This document shows, piece after piece, positions 24,972 to 63,669 of a stretch of DNA of 64,000 bases; position 1 is the stretch's first letter; every line of letters starts with the position of its first letter. The DNA is from Carettochelys insculpta (lineage: Eukaryota > Chordata > Testudines > Carettochelyidae). Under the pieces are notes generated by a model, which saw only the letters and a program-made list of their open reading frames with translations, did not search any database and was not told where the DNA came from. Position numbers and translations under genes: made by a program. Where the stretch lies: positions 12,456,010-12,520,009 of the forward strand of contig NC_134144.1 of NCBI RefSeq assembly GCF_033958435.1, written 5' to 3'.

Positions 24972-25506
24972 GGCTATGTCTACATTAGAAGCATCTGTCG
25001 ACAACCACATCTGTCAATAGAGTGGTGTCGACAAAACCTCTGACAGAAACAAGATGTAGTCCTTTGGCACCTATTAGACTAACAGATATCTGTTAATAAT
25101 ATATAACAATCATATAATAACAGGTAATATCTGTTAGTTTATAAGGTGCCAGGGGACTTGTTGTTTTTGAAGATACAGACTTGGCTGATATCTGGTGACA
25201 GAGTGCATCTACACATAAAAGAAAACTGTAAGAGCAACCTGCATTGTTGACAGAGAGCAACCAGACTGCTCTGCCCTCTCTCGACAGCATGATGGACCAG
25301 ATGCTCTGCAAACAGGGCTGTCCAGTAAACTGGAAGCCTTCTCTGTCGACAGAAGTGTCCTTAAACCTGAGAGGGAAACACCGTCAAGGCAAATGCTGGG
25401 TTTTGTTGAGACTCTATCAACAACACACTTTGTGTGTAGATGCTCCCTGAGTTTTGTCAACAGAAGGCCCCATCTGTCGACAAATCTCTGTAGCGTAGAC
25501 ACAGCC
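24972..25506. mobile_element. MITE, gtcgaca-rich family, TAA duplication
   Basis: The ends are ggctatgtctac and gtagacacagcc, flanked by TAA on each side (24969-24971, 25507-25509). It is inserted in a PLE fragment and itself contains another PLE piece. Confidence 0.8.
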
Positions 25507-25550
25507 TAACAGATTTATTTGGGCATAACCTTTCATGGGTAAAACCTATG

Positions 25551-25799
25551 GGCTATGTCTACACTAGAGAGTTTAGTCAACAAAACTTGCAGAGTATCTG
25601 CACACAAAACGTGTGCTGTCAACAGAAACAGTTGACAAAAACGCTGTGTAGATGCTCTGGAGTGCCCTTTTGTTGACAGAGTGGGTCAAAAGATTGATCC
25701 TCTTTTATGTGTAGACACTATCTGTGAACAGAAGTTTTGTCAGAACATCTCTTCTGACAGTAACTTCTTTAGACTGATGCTTCTAGTGTAGACATAGCC
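25551..25799. mobile_element. MITE, gtcaaca-rich family
   Basis: The inverted ends ggctatgtctacactag and ctagtgtagacatagcc are perfect over 17 bp. It lies 45 bp from the previous element. Confidence 0.8.
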
Positions 25800-27022
25800 C
25801 TCATTGGGTGGGTAAAACCCATTTGTCTGATCAGATCAGATCACAGCAATGGTCCACCGAATAGCAACCTGTCTTTGATAGTTGCCAGTACCCAACACTT
25901 TGGATTAAACTGCAAATCGTTCTCCCTCCTCAGGAAAAATTATGAAATAATTTGCCTATAAAAGTTTATTTCCAACCTCCATCAGTTAGCAGTTATCTTA
26001 TGCCCTGAAGCATGAGGGTTTAGAGCTCTTGTATATAAGAAATGTCTATTCTTATTGTGTTCTGATTTTCCATATGCCTAATTTTATTTTGAATCCTATT
26101 AAATTAATTGCTTCCATACCATCTTGGGGCCTGAGTTTCTCAGATTATGTTCTGTGTCAAAAAGTATTTCCTTTTTACAATGTTTAAATTGTTGCTGTCA
26201 ACCTGGCACACAGGCTCAGTTTACCTTCTCTGTACTAATCACTGTTTCGTATACTAGGCTTTCAGCTAAGTTATCCACTACAAAATATGCTATTGAGCCA
26301 CAGAACAAATGCAGCCAGAAGAAAATTAAGCATATACATTGCTGATTTCACCGTCAGTGTGACTCTACCCTGGTCTGACGAATTCCTGTAGAAGAAAGAA
26401 TTGTATTTAGATAATCAGGCCTGTTCAGTCTGCGTCTTAACTGATAAAACTACTACCAAGGATATCAATTTGTGATACTTTGGAGCTGTGCACTGTTTAC
26501 TTTAGGAACTAAGCTGACAGAAACTTTATTTCACATAAGCAAACAAATCATCATATTTTAATTACCTTAGTTTTATTACCAACTGGATTTGAACTAGTAA
26601 AGTGGCCTATAACTGCACGTGATTAGAGAACTAAAGTGATGGTGTGTCTGAAAGTTAACTACAGAAGACACAAAATATGTATGTAATTTAGAATGAGAGT
26701 TATTCGGTAGTTATTTAACAAAGAATTACTTGGACTGTGGTGAGCTCTTGAGAGATGTTTGGCTGTGTGCATTCCCTGTGTGTGATGCCCCAGCCATGCG
26801 CAGACAGTTAGCATGGCAGACCTCAAGCAAACTGCCCACAAAAATCTGCTAAAGAAGAAAGGCAAGGCCCTGGGGCAGATTTATTGTAGCTGAAGCATGG
26901 TAATAGGCCCTGGCAGACCCTATTAGGATACTGACACTTGTGTGCCTGGGACAATGGACACAGCTCCGACAGTGACAGGCCTTTCCACTCTCCCATAGAC
27001 CAACCACAGATACCCCTCTGAG

Positions 27023-27372
27023 GGTTTGTCTACATTTTTTTTGTTTTATTTTGTTTTGTTTTGTTTTGTTTTCTGAAAAAACCCAAAGCATTCACATAGC
27101 CAAGAAAGAAAATGTGAGATAAGATGGCTTTTCCCTCGAATTAATTACTCCAGCTCTGCAAAAGACTTTTGCAGACACCCCCACCTTTCAAGGTCGACAA
27201 GGAACGTGTGTGTGAATAAACATAGCTATTATCAGCTTACGTGAAGGCTCCTTTTACAATGCTGTGGCTGTAAATGAGAATGCTCCTCCCACAACGCTGG
27301 GGCTGTGTGAATATGATTTTTTGACATATCAAACTTGGGACATGGAAAAAAAGATGCAGTGTAGACATAGCC
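27023..27372. mobile_element. MITE with ggtttgtctaca/tgtagacatagcc ends
   Basis: It is flanked by tgag on both sides. It contains a (GTTTT)n-like run and the complementary words gctccttttacaatgctgtg and gctcctcccacaacgctggg as direct repeats. Confidence 0.65.
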
Positions 27373-27782
27373 TGAGACGTTCTTATACCCCGATACAGAA
27401 CAAGATAAGACTGCCTGTGCTGTCACCTTGTAAATGTTGGTTCAGTTAAAACATCTCTATTGCACACTGTCATCCTAAAATTATCTTCTAAGAGAGCTCA
27501 GTGGGCTCCTGTTCATCTTAGTGAATGCATTTGGTATTGGGGTGTTCTAGTACCATCTTTTTGGAATGCCTTTGCCTACCTATGCTTGTGCTTAGCACTT
27601 CTTAGGAACGGGTGTTTGTGAAATATCAGCCATGCTCTTGCTAGAGTCCATGAGCAGGGCCTGCTTCTTGATCAAAATGTAACCTTGCTTTAGATCAGCA
27701 AAGTTTTGACCACTTTAGCCTGGGTCTCACATCTCTGATACATGAGCTTATGTTTCAGTCCCCTTTCTTACTACACGAGTAA

Positions 27783-28056
27783 GGTTATGTCTAGACTGCA
27801 GGCCTCTGCTGGGAGACCAGAGATCTCCGCAGAAGTCTGCCACTTTGGGAGTGGTCTGCTGACATCCCTGTCTTCCTTGTTCCATAAGGAAGAAAGGACA
27901 TCTCGACAGAAGGGGTTTTCCTGACATGTGGCCCCATGTGGATGGGTCAGATGTCGGGAAAGCCTCTCCCAAGGGAACTCTGGGCAGGAAATATGCAAAT
28001 GTGGTGCACAATTTGCGTATCTTTTGCCAACACTTCTCTTCAATCAAGACACAGCC
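27783..28056 (+). mobile_element. MITE, same family as 180-460, TAA duplication
   Basis: The ends are ggttatgtctagac and gacacagcc, with TAA on each side (27780-27782, 28057-28059). The interior gggttttcctgacatgtgg matches the 180-460 copy. Confidence 0.8.
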
Positions 28057-28059
28057 TAA

Positions 28060-29645
28060 GTTAAACAAGTTTGGTTTAGCTTGTTTTGTTTTTACAGAAC
28101 TTACAACTCCCCATCATTTCTGGAAATCAGGACCACAGTCAGTTTCTTGCAGTGTTTCATCTCCATTCCTCTCCGTCCAGTACATTTTCTGTTGCCTCAT
28201 TTTACATTTTTGTTGTTATGATGATTCAAGGTACAAGAGTGCTACACTAGGCATTTTTAAGGTGATCTCTCTCAGGATTAATTTTCCCTCCGACAGCAGC
28301 ATGTCAGAAATACATTAATTGCTCATGCTCAAAAGTGGATCAGCTAACAGATGGAAAACAATAAAGCCTGCCATACTGCATTCATCAGGATTAATCTCCT
28401 TCCATTAAGTGACATGTCAGCCTATGAACCATGGAACCCATTGGAACAGACACAATATATTTTCCAATTCACCATCCAGGCTCCCTCACCCCAATAATTA
28501 TGTTATACTTCTATACTGTCTCCTAACTAAGGGTATAATCCTACATTCCCCATGCATGCTACTTCCACTGAAGTAACAGATGGTACATAGAGTAAGATCA
28601 GACTCAGAGGATCATCAGCTCTTCGTACTACTTTCCCTTTGCGAGATCAGCATGTTTCTTCATCTCACATTTCGCTTTTTCCAACTTAGAACCGTTAATG
28701 ACAAATGATAGTCCAAAATGGGGAAAACCTAATTCTCTTGGAAATCTAGCCTTAGTACAAAACACACTGAAGTGTTTAACACCATATCTTGTCTTACTAA
28801 CTTAATATATTTGAGATAAAAAAATACTACCTGATCATTTTCTTCCTCAACAGGTATGTGTTTTCATGTACTACTTTATACAGAAAAATACTGATACAGC
28901 TTAGTCCTCAACTGTGCCAGGTCTCATTCACATGCTTAACCTTCTGCACTGTGAGAAGTCATGTTGACCTAATCAAGACTATTCACAGGACATAAAGTTG
29001 ATCACTTGGGTAAATGTTTGCATGATTAGGGCCTCAGTCTATGTCATTTTGACTAAGGTACCCAAAATAAATTTTGCAGGGGCAAGTCTGATGTAAATGG
29101 CAGATAATTCTCAAGAGCAGTTTTGAGAGAGAAGACAAGGGGAAAGGACACGTTTTCAATCTGTTTGTATATTTCTAAAACCCAACTCCTTGTAATAAAG
29201 ATCACACAGACAGATTTTAAAACTATGAACAGAAGTGTTCTAATTTTGGTATTTAATTGAAAAAAATTTAAATTTTATCTGCAGTTTTGGAAACAAACAT
29301 GTAAGACTGTGTGATTTTCAACTGTTTCAAAATTAAGCCATATTCAGTCACCCAAACATACTCAAGTACAACAAAAACTACAGCCATAGTCAATAAATAC
29401 TTTAAACTTCACATGGCTTCTTGATCACATGGCATCCTGAACTCAGAGAAATGTTAAAATCTTTGTTTAATTTATTTCTATTTGTATTAAATATGTTTAG
29501 AATATGAAGGTATCTTAGGATCAAATATAAATAAGCAGAAAATCTTAATGTTATATAAAAATATCCATCTTGCAAATTAAAATAAAGCCATGAAAAACAG
29601 TTTTCCTTCTCAAACCTAATAGATATACGGATTACCATAGTGAAA
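28060..29645. other. Intergenic, nothing recognised
   Basis: AT-rich unique sequence just downstream of CNBD2. It may include part of the CNBD2 3'UTR near its right end. Confidence 0.6.
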
Positions 29646-29651
29646 AATAAA

Positions 29652-29657
29652 TTTATT
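29652..29657 (-). terminator. CNBD2: Candidate CNBD2 polyadenylation signal
   Basis: AATAAA occurs on the minus strand about 190 nt past the CNBD2 stop. It is the first canonical hexamer I noted there. Another lies near 29463. Confidence 0.4.
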
Positions 29658-29845
29658 TCATAATTCACATCAGAAATCCAGGGAGGAGCATTTACTTGCT
29701 AAGTAGCAAATGAGGGAGGACTACTTTTACTTAAAATTCCATATATTTCTGTAAAATTCAAATACAAATTTTTGTGGGTTCATGTTTTGGTTTTTCAAAC
29801 TGCATCTGTATTTTTAAACCCTCTGATCTGATTTCCTCACATTCA

Positions 29846-51128
<21,283 letters not shown>

Positions 51129-52817
51129 CTACAAATTAATAATAATATAGCTTGTTTGAAACAGTGCCTTTCATACTCATTCATTAGATCTCAACGTGGG
51201 CGGCTGCTAGAAGATGATTATTCCTGATGGGACATTTGTTGCTATTTATTCTGGGCCCAGGAAGCTTTTGGTAGAGGAGGTAAATGAAGTTTCTTTAGCA
51301 GAGTCTAAAAAAAGCCGTGCCTTTGCAGCACTGCTCCTTGCACCAGTTATAGCCACGTTTCATCACTAGATGCCTGGTTTCCTGAACAGATTGACTGTTG
51401 ATGGGCATGGGGGAAGGAGTACACCATAGTTTATCAGTAAATGGGGAAGCAGACCAGCAGTTATCACCCTAAATGTAATGAAAGCTGGTGGCATACGAAA
51501 GATATGGGCACAAGGCAGTTTCTCAATCCAGGCAATTGGGAGGTACATCAGTTGAATCAATTCTCAGCATGGGGCAGAGGCAAGCAGCATAGGAAGTGGC
51601 AACAGCTGTCCCAGTAGGACACCGATCCACACTGCTGCCCCCTCTTCCTGTCCACAACTGCTGAAGAGGTTTTATTGCTGTGAGTAAAATCAAGTAGTTG
51701 CACACAAATTAGCTGCCTGTCATTCCCCTGAGCCTGTGCTGGTCCTTGTTGGGGACTAGGAATCTGGAGTTGGGAAATGGGGAGAACCATTTGAGCAAAA
51801 AACCCACCAACCTTCAGGAAGAAAAAGGAAAGAGGAAAACCCTACTAAAGAAAATGGAGACCACATAGGCACCCACCAACCCTTCCCAGGAGACAGGATT
51901 CCAACAGCAGCAGATTGGAAACAACTGCAGTAGGCAGCCCTGTGACTCATGGACTCGGCACTGGTAAGAGTCCTGAATGGTTTGAATGGAGAGTCCTTGC
52001 ATCTGGGACAGGGAAATTTGAGGCTGCAGGACTGGGGATGGGGGAGTTTTTTAGGGGAGCTATAGGCTAAAAGGAGATATTAGGCCGAGTAAATAAGCCA
52101 TGGTTTCCTGGAAGACCGGGGGGGAAAAGAAGGCCCTCTTCACAGTCAGAGGCTTTCAGCAGGGATGGATGTGGGGTGCATATCAGCCTGCAGATAGTTT
52201 ACTTGTCCTTGGACTGACCGAACCACGAATAGCGCTGCAGGTCCCTGGGAAGTGAAGAGTGGCTGATCTTGTACATGGCTGTGGCTCCCTAGAGCAGCCC
52301 CTGCCTGCTACAGCCACAGATTCCGCAGCCACGTCAGGCCTTTGTGACAGGTTCAGAATCCAGCTAAAGAACTGCGGAACCCGAAGGAAACACCCCAGTG
52401 CCAACTGCATCAATATCCCACTCACAGAAACGCAGCCCCCAGCACCTTCCTCTTTATGGAGCCTCCTCCCACACCAGATGGAACACGCTAATTCCAACTT
52501 GTTCTTCTGCAGGAACCACACCTCTCAAACACCTCTCACGTTTCTTCTCATGAACATCACCTTACACCTTCATGCCTCTCTACAGAAATCCACCCTCACA
52601 GAGTAGCTTTCATGCTCCTCCCTGTGGCGTCTACCATCTCCCACAGACAGAAGTTTCCTGACCCCTTCTCAAGCAGCCCAAACTTTGCTTCCTTTCGAAC
52701 TCACCTTTGCTGCTCTGAAGACGCCCCCGCCCTACAACAAACGTACCATAATCAAGGAAAAGACAGCATGAGGCTGTATAACTTTTCTGATGAGCCCTCT
52801 TAATCGTACCGTACTGA

Positions 52818-53040
52818 CAGGTCTACACTTAGGGAAAAAGTCATCTCAAGATACGCAACCCCAGCTATTTGAAGAGTGTAGCTGGAGTCGACATACCTTA
52901 AGCCAAATTTCTGAGGTGTCTCCACAGCAGGAGGTTGATGAGAGAAACTCTCTCATCAACTTCCCTTACTCCTTGCAACCCCATGGATTAGTGGGGTTGA
53001 TGAGGAGTTGATTTAGCATGTTCCTAGTTCCCACAAGACA
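52818..53040. mobile_element. Possible MITE, one end recognisable
   Basis: caggtctacacttaggg and tggagtcgacataccttaa resemble a further member of the superfamily. The boundaries are uncertain. Confidence 0.4.
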
Positions 53041-53320
53041 TGTTAAACTGACTCCTGGGAGAACAGCCTCTAGAGCACTGATCTCCAGTTGACCATTGAT
53101 AACCCTTAAGTGTCAGCTGCAGCCAGGGTTGGTCTGGTTAGGAAACAAAAAATTATAAAAATCTGTCCTTCAAAAAGTGTTAATGGAAGTTTTCCTTTTA
53201 AATAAGCAAAACTTTTGTCATGTTGAGAATGATCAATTAATGCTAGGATTTTTTGTTTTGTTTTGTTTTATAAAAGACTTTAACTTTTTTTTAACGTTTC
53301 GCTGTTTATGGACAGTTTCA

Positions 53321-53332
<12 letters not shown>

Positions 53333-53402
<70 letters not shown>
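53333..53402. repeat. (AC)n microsatellite, about 35 units
   Basis: An uninterrupted AC run at the probable 3' boundary of the unidentified gene. Confidence 0.97.
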
Positions 53403-53403
<1 letters not shown>

Positions 53404-53404
<1 letters not shown>

Positions 53405-56400
53405 CAATTATTTTAGATAAGCAGAATTAACACTAACAGTACCTCAACAGGTATGAAAAAATAAAACCAAGACAATCATCACACAACACAGGCTTTTTCT
53501 TAAAAAAAAAAATAAAAAAAAAAAGTTGACATTTGAACAAGGAACACTATACATTAAGTTACAATATATATAGATTTGTCTCTCTTTAAACTTTGTACAA
53601 ACAAACATTCTTCAGACCTCCTTATCGAGCTTGTGCCTTAATGGCAGATAAAAAAAAAGAAGGCATTTGAACCTTGCTTGTTTCCAGCCTTGAACAGAAA
53701 CCACGGACCCACATCTTTTAGGTGATTTTCCTGCATTTTACTTAATTTTTGCATGCACACATGCACTCAACCCTTCTTATGAAGCAGATCAATCATTCTA
53801 CCTGAGCAACTGACAAAAGGAGGAAAGATTGGTGAAAATAAGTTCATTTTAAACGATGTGGAAGCTCAGGATTAGAAGGCTTGTAAAACAAGTGTTTTCA
53901 TGCCAGAGTTAACTTTAGAAATGTTTCTCATTCCTATTGTGAGCTCATAGCCAAGCATTTTACATGTAAACTGAAATTAAACTGACTATGCAACATACTC
54001 AGAACAGCTCTGGATCGATTCTTCTTTCACTCATTCTAGCTTAACACTGCTGTAACTACAATGCAATCAATGTCATTTATACGGGTGTAGGAGAAGAGAA
54101 TTGGGCCTTTATCTGTAACCTTTTGTTGGAATCTAGCAAATCAAAACACCAAGTTGAGTACAATGAGAGGGCCTCTGTGGCCAGTTCATTTCAGGCTGTG
54201 GGAAACATAACACAAGCAATGTAAACAGAACTTTGTAAGACGAAAGAGCATTCTCTCAGAAGACAACAATGACACAACCAGAGTATATATTTAGAGGGAA
54301 AAGAATTGGAATTTAAATAATTAAGTTCATTTTATACTATAATTAGAATATCAGCACAGAAAATATTTTAAAACAAAAATCAATTATTTTACAATACACT
54401 ACAAATAAACAGGATAGCAAAAAAAAAAAGGGATAAAAACTTCTACATTCATTTTAAATTTCTTTCCCTCTATAACTGGCCCCTTTAAATTTATCTCTGT
54501 CTGCACCCTCATGACAAAAAAAAAAAAAAAAGGGTGCTCTCCTTTTCAGGATACTGTGCAATTCAAACTAGTTTGGGAAAAGTCACTCTTTAGTCTGCTA
54601 TTCAAAATGGCCGAAAAGAATATTTCCTTTACTTTTGGTGAATACATCCTGTTAAAGTCCACAGTCTTTGAATTTTCTCCTGCTTAATGTGAAACCACAT
54701 CATGTATTATATTAGGAAGAACAGCAACTGGCGAAAGAATAGGCCTTCCTCAGCATTGTCCCTGGGGAAATAAGCAACAGCTCATGGAAATTTAATCAAT
54801 GCAAACTCTTGCCTTAGATTTTTATATTAAGCATGAATCTAGAATTTATTAAAACCAGTCATTGGTCATTTTTAATTCTAATTTGCTGTTCTGAGTAAAG
54901 ATTTCCACGTCAATACCACAAAATTCTGAGGAGAGTAACCTATACTGGAATGTACCAACTGAAATTGTAAAAGGAGCAGGAAAACATAACTGATATTCAA
55001 CAGTACCTGAGTGGGAAGAAGAATCAATTTCTAATATACTGTGGATAGAATTTTAAAGGAAAAAATAATCCTGTATGCTGTGCACTTCAGGACTATAAAT
55101 AAAGTAAAAACAGAATATCCTTTTAGACAAGATGCCACAATTTCAACGAAAATATAAAATTCACAGCAAAATATCATTGGATTTACCAACATAGAAATGC
55201 ATAAGGCATACTACAAAAGAACAGAGTTCAAATGCAATCTAACAGTCTCCCAACAACTGGACATTTTGTAACTTCTCACAGGCTGGCTCTTACTTTAAAA
55301 GGGGATGCAATCCCCATTGGAACGTCCTAATTTAAACCACAAAAACTTAAGATTTTAACTTTAATAGTATTAGCAATGCTCACTGGAGGTAAGATCTTAA
55401 CTGATGCAGCATGTAAAGATATTTAGAAAGTCTAAGCACGATGGGAGATTTTAAGGAGCTTTAGCTTTAAATGCTCAAAAGTAAGGAAATTAAATATTTG
55501 AAATCTGCAATAATATTGAAAGACATCTGTGCATACTTTGAACACATGAACAGTATCAATCTGAACAGTTCTTATCCTATGCAAAAATAACACTTGTAAT
55601 CCTTATTCCTCTGGAAATCTGTAAGTAAAGCCATAGCCAAACAGATCTTGCATGTTATAAAACCAAGAATTAATTGTTATGGCTGAATTATCAATACCTG
55701 ACAATAGGAGTTAATAATGTGTACATGGTAGAGCTGAACCTGAATGCTGCTATAATCAACTTCTGAAGCAATGCAACTGCTATTTCATTTTGGTAGCCAA
55801 GTTGCTTCAATTTTTATTTCATTTACTGCTTAAAACTGACTTATTCAATATGAATTCTACCTGGCACATAAGATGTAACTCATTTTTTACTGTTTGACTT
55901 GGAGGATGAGGCAGAAAAAATATTCTTCAGACATTAATTCAATTAGCTCCTTGAATTCAACTGATCGGAAACATTAACCCTTGTTCAGTGCTATCAGCTG
56001 TCTCGGGCAAAACCTGAGACACATTTATTCTATGACAACTACAAAGACAGCACTTTTGTATAAATTTTTTTCTACTGCTTATCTCAGCTCGACAGATGGC
56101 TCACAGATTTAAAACACTGTTTTTAATCATAGTATAATGAACACTTATGCCATGACCATCAACATATTAAATCATATGCTTATCTGAACATAAAGAGCAA
56201 ATGCACAAAGTAAGCCTGAAACACTACCACCAATCTTTCCAGGAGACAGAACTGTTGCTTTTAGTCATTCTGACCAACTGGCTGCAGCCTTGTCAGAATA
56301 AAGGCTGAGAAACTAAACCCCGTGATAAAGCCAAAATATTAAATGCATGAAAACATAAACCGCTTCTACTCTGCAATCCATCTACTTCTGTCCATCACCC

Positions 56401-56968
56401 AGTTTTATTTTCACTAAACTTTGCCACTCTTCCATCAGTAACACTCCTATCAAATGTAGTCCATATTTTTCCTGCCTCCATTGCTCTTGACACGTTTCAA
56501 GTTCTGCACCTTTATTTCCAAGGACTTCATTTTTCAGTCCAAATGATTAACACTACTGATGCATTCAAGGGCAGATTCTGTTGTTTCTGGAATACCAGGA
56601 GAGGGGAGGGTTTCACAGAGATTAGTGAGAGTAGCATTCTGATTCATACTAGAAAACGCATGAATTTGATTTTGGAAGACCTGTTGAAATACTGAGCAAA
56701 CCAGACCATCTGGATAGTATGTGAATTACTCAAAACTCGGAAAGGACGAAAGGAGGAGGTGTTCCACATGGGAAATTAATGACCTGGAATTGGCAGTGAA
56801 CCATATCAGCTGTAAATCAAAGCAGCTGTCTGTCAGAACTAGTGTAGGGTGCTGCCACTGACTGTCACAATGCTATTTTGAAGAATGGCATTGTTTGGAG
56901 AATATCTGCCTTCTTTTCCAAGACATTTTGAATCCTCTGAGTTGCAAATCCTTAATGCCTTCATGGAT
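53404..56968 (-). other. Probable long 3'UTR of the unidentified gene
   Basis: This 3.5-kb stretch follows the TAA. It is AT-rich and, unlike all other stretches of this size here, contains no recognisable LINE, PLE or MITE. Minus-strand AATAAA hexamers occur near 55812 and 54844, so the true end is not fixed. The (AC)n tract at 53333 may mark its outer limit. Confidence 0.5.
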
Positions 56969-61343
<4,375 letters not shown>

Positions 61344-63669
61344 CTGCAGCACCACAGAGATCAAATGAGCAGGAATTGTGACAAAGATTCTGTTAGTTTT
61401 TGGAGTTCTTAATACTTGCTTGAATTTGATTAACAAAGCACACATATATTACGACACTGAAACTTATAAAAACATTTATATCTGAATAATAAATAGTCTG
61501 TATTTTGTGTAGAAAGACTTAGATGCTAAAGGGTGGAAAAAAGGTTGGATGAGGGAAAAAGTAAATACAGGGATACATAAAACTCAAATTATAAAAAGAT
61601 AGGGAAATTACTATGGGGAGTAAAACATCCTTCCTGTTAAATTCCAAGTTATAAATTCATGGGAACCTAAAAGCAAAAACATTTCCATCGAAGTAGGAAG
61701 TAAACTGTTTGAATGTACATACCTCCTAGATATAACACAGAGAATGAGAGAAGACTGAGGCAGAATCTTAACCACAAACTACATAGTTCTTTAATAAAGC
61801 TTCATGCAGGAAATTCTACAAGTTTCTCCCAATTGTTTGTGGGAAGAGTTATTTGAATACATGTAACTATTTTACAACGTTCTCTTATTCAAAAGTCCTT
61901 CTGGTTTCCAGACTATTGTATTTTCCCACGGAAATCCCTATTTTATGGAAGTTTTAGTTGTCCTGAAACCTTGTAAAATTAGGATTTACCTAAATGGTTT
62001 CTCAAAAATAAATAGATAGAGAGACATGCAGTTGCATTAGCCCAATGTCCTTCGAATATCTTGCAATTTTACCTTTAAAATCAACAGGTGACTTTTTTTT
62101 TCCCCAGAAAGAAATCCCGTAAAATTTCCAGGAACGCAAGGAGTGGAGAAATCCCTCAATATACAATGAATCCCAAACTCTATCTGTCTAAGAAATAATC
62201 CCTGACTCTTACTGGCTGTGTCTACACTACCTCCCTCCTTCAAAGGCAGGACGGTAAGTAGGGTGTTGGGAGTTTATTAATGAAATACTGCACTGCATAC
62301 GCAGCACTTCATTAAGCAAATCCCCCCTTTTCCCCTCCCGGCGGCGACTTCGAAGTTTTAAATTTCGAAGTACTGGCTCACGTCTAGCTGCAGCTCACCT
62401 GCCAGTACTTCGAAGTGCCGGGGCAACTTTGAGGAGTTGAGGGACTTCAAAGTTGCCCCGGCACTTTGAAGTACCGGCGGGTGAGCCATGGCTAGACACA
62501 AGGTGGTACTTCAAAGTTTAAAACTTCGAAGTTGCCATGGGGGGGGAATTTGCTTAATGAAGTGCTGCATATGCAGTCTAGCATTTCATTAATAAACTCC
62601 CAACACCCTACTTACCGTCCTCCATTTGAAGGAGGGAGGTGGTGTAGACGTGCCCTTTGAGTACAAATTATCCTAATATACTGCTGTCAGTGTAGTAACT
62701 CTGTAGTTCTTGTTCATACAAAATATTCCTTGTGCATCAGGAGAAGGGCTATTGCTTGATGCACTATACTGTACTATTGCTGCACATATAAGAATGGTCA
62801 AGCTTCCCAGTCAGCATTTTAAATACATCACATGAATGTTCTGCAGATGTTCATTATATGGAGCATATACCACAACAGATGTGAAAGTGTACCAAGGAAA
62901 CAGATTCTTATAAAGGTAGGTAGGCACAAAGATTAATTACAGGGGTTCCATGCTTATGAGAGGACAGGAGAAATGGCACCATATGCAGAAGGATATATAT
63001 GTTGAAAGAGAAATGGATTTCTCCCAAGTAAGCAAGCTACCTAGCTTTCCCCAGGTTTCTCATTTGACCTTTGAAGGAACAACTCTATATTGGCATAAAT
63101 TGAAATAAAAGAAAAAAATCCCTGATACACAAAAGGAAATGACTTGGACAGTCAATGTCTTTAACCCTTGCTGTTGGTTCCAGATGCTTGTGATTGAAGG
63201 GGTGCATGTATGCTCAAAGTCCAGCTTGTCATTTTACTTAATCTTGCAGTGAATTCATTATCCTATTGTGACACCATATTCAGTTTTGGCAGCAATGAAT
63301 GTGATGTCATAATGCCTATGGATACTTCTGGGAAGAAAGAGGCCAGCTAACTACAGACAACTGCAGTAGCACCAGAGGAGATGTGAGAACCAGCTGCTTT
63401 GTGAGGAGAATGGCTACGGTCCATCCTGGTCAGCAGAGAGTGCTCCACCAATAAAAATAGCAGGTGAGGAGCCAATCCCCATGGCTAAGGAGAAGCCGCT
63501 CCTATGATTCACACCTTCCCCATTCCCTCAGCTGGGAAGCACACTGCCACCACATCTGGGATTCACTCCTGAGAGAAACAGAGACATCCATCAGCTGCCC
63601 AGATATGATTGTCCCAAGAGGTTGTAGTGCCTGCATGGAAACTGCACCTGAGTCGTTCCTCTGATCAGT
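61344..63669. other. Intron of the unidentified gene
   Basis: It contains the 442-bp fold-back element. No further exon with plausible borders and phase was found. Confidence 0.5.
62214..62655. mobile_element. Near-perfect fold-back MITE, 442 bp
   Basis: The arms are inverted from ggctgtgtctacac and gtgtagacgtgcc inward through acggtaagtagggtg, ttcattaa and cttcgaag words to a short centre near 62435. It is the full-length relative of 32639-32880. Confidence 0.85.

Larger units (their letters stand above)
24938..25840. mobile_element. PLE end fragment split by two MITE insertions
   Basis: PLE-type sequence (gaggagtcctgtggcatctt, then taacagatttatttgggcat, then a fragment with gggtaaaaccc) is interrupted at 24972-25506 and 25551-25799 by GGCTATGTCTAC elements. 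Rejoining across the first insert leaves a single TAA. A further PLE piece sits inside the first MITE (25044-25190). Confidence 0.7.
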
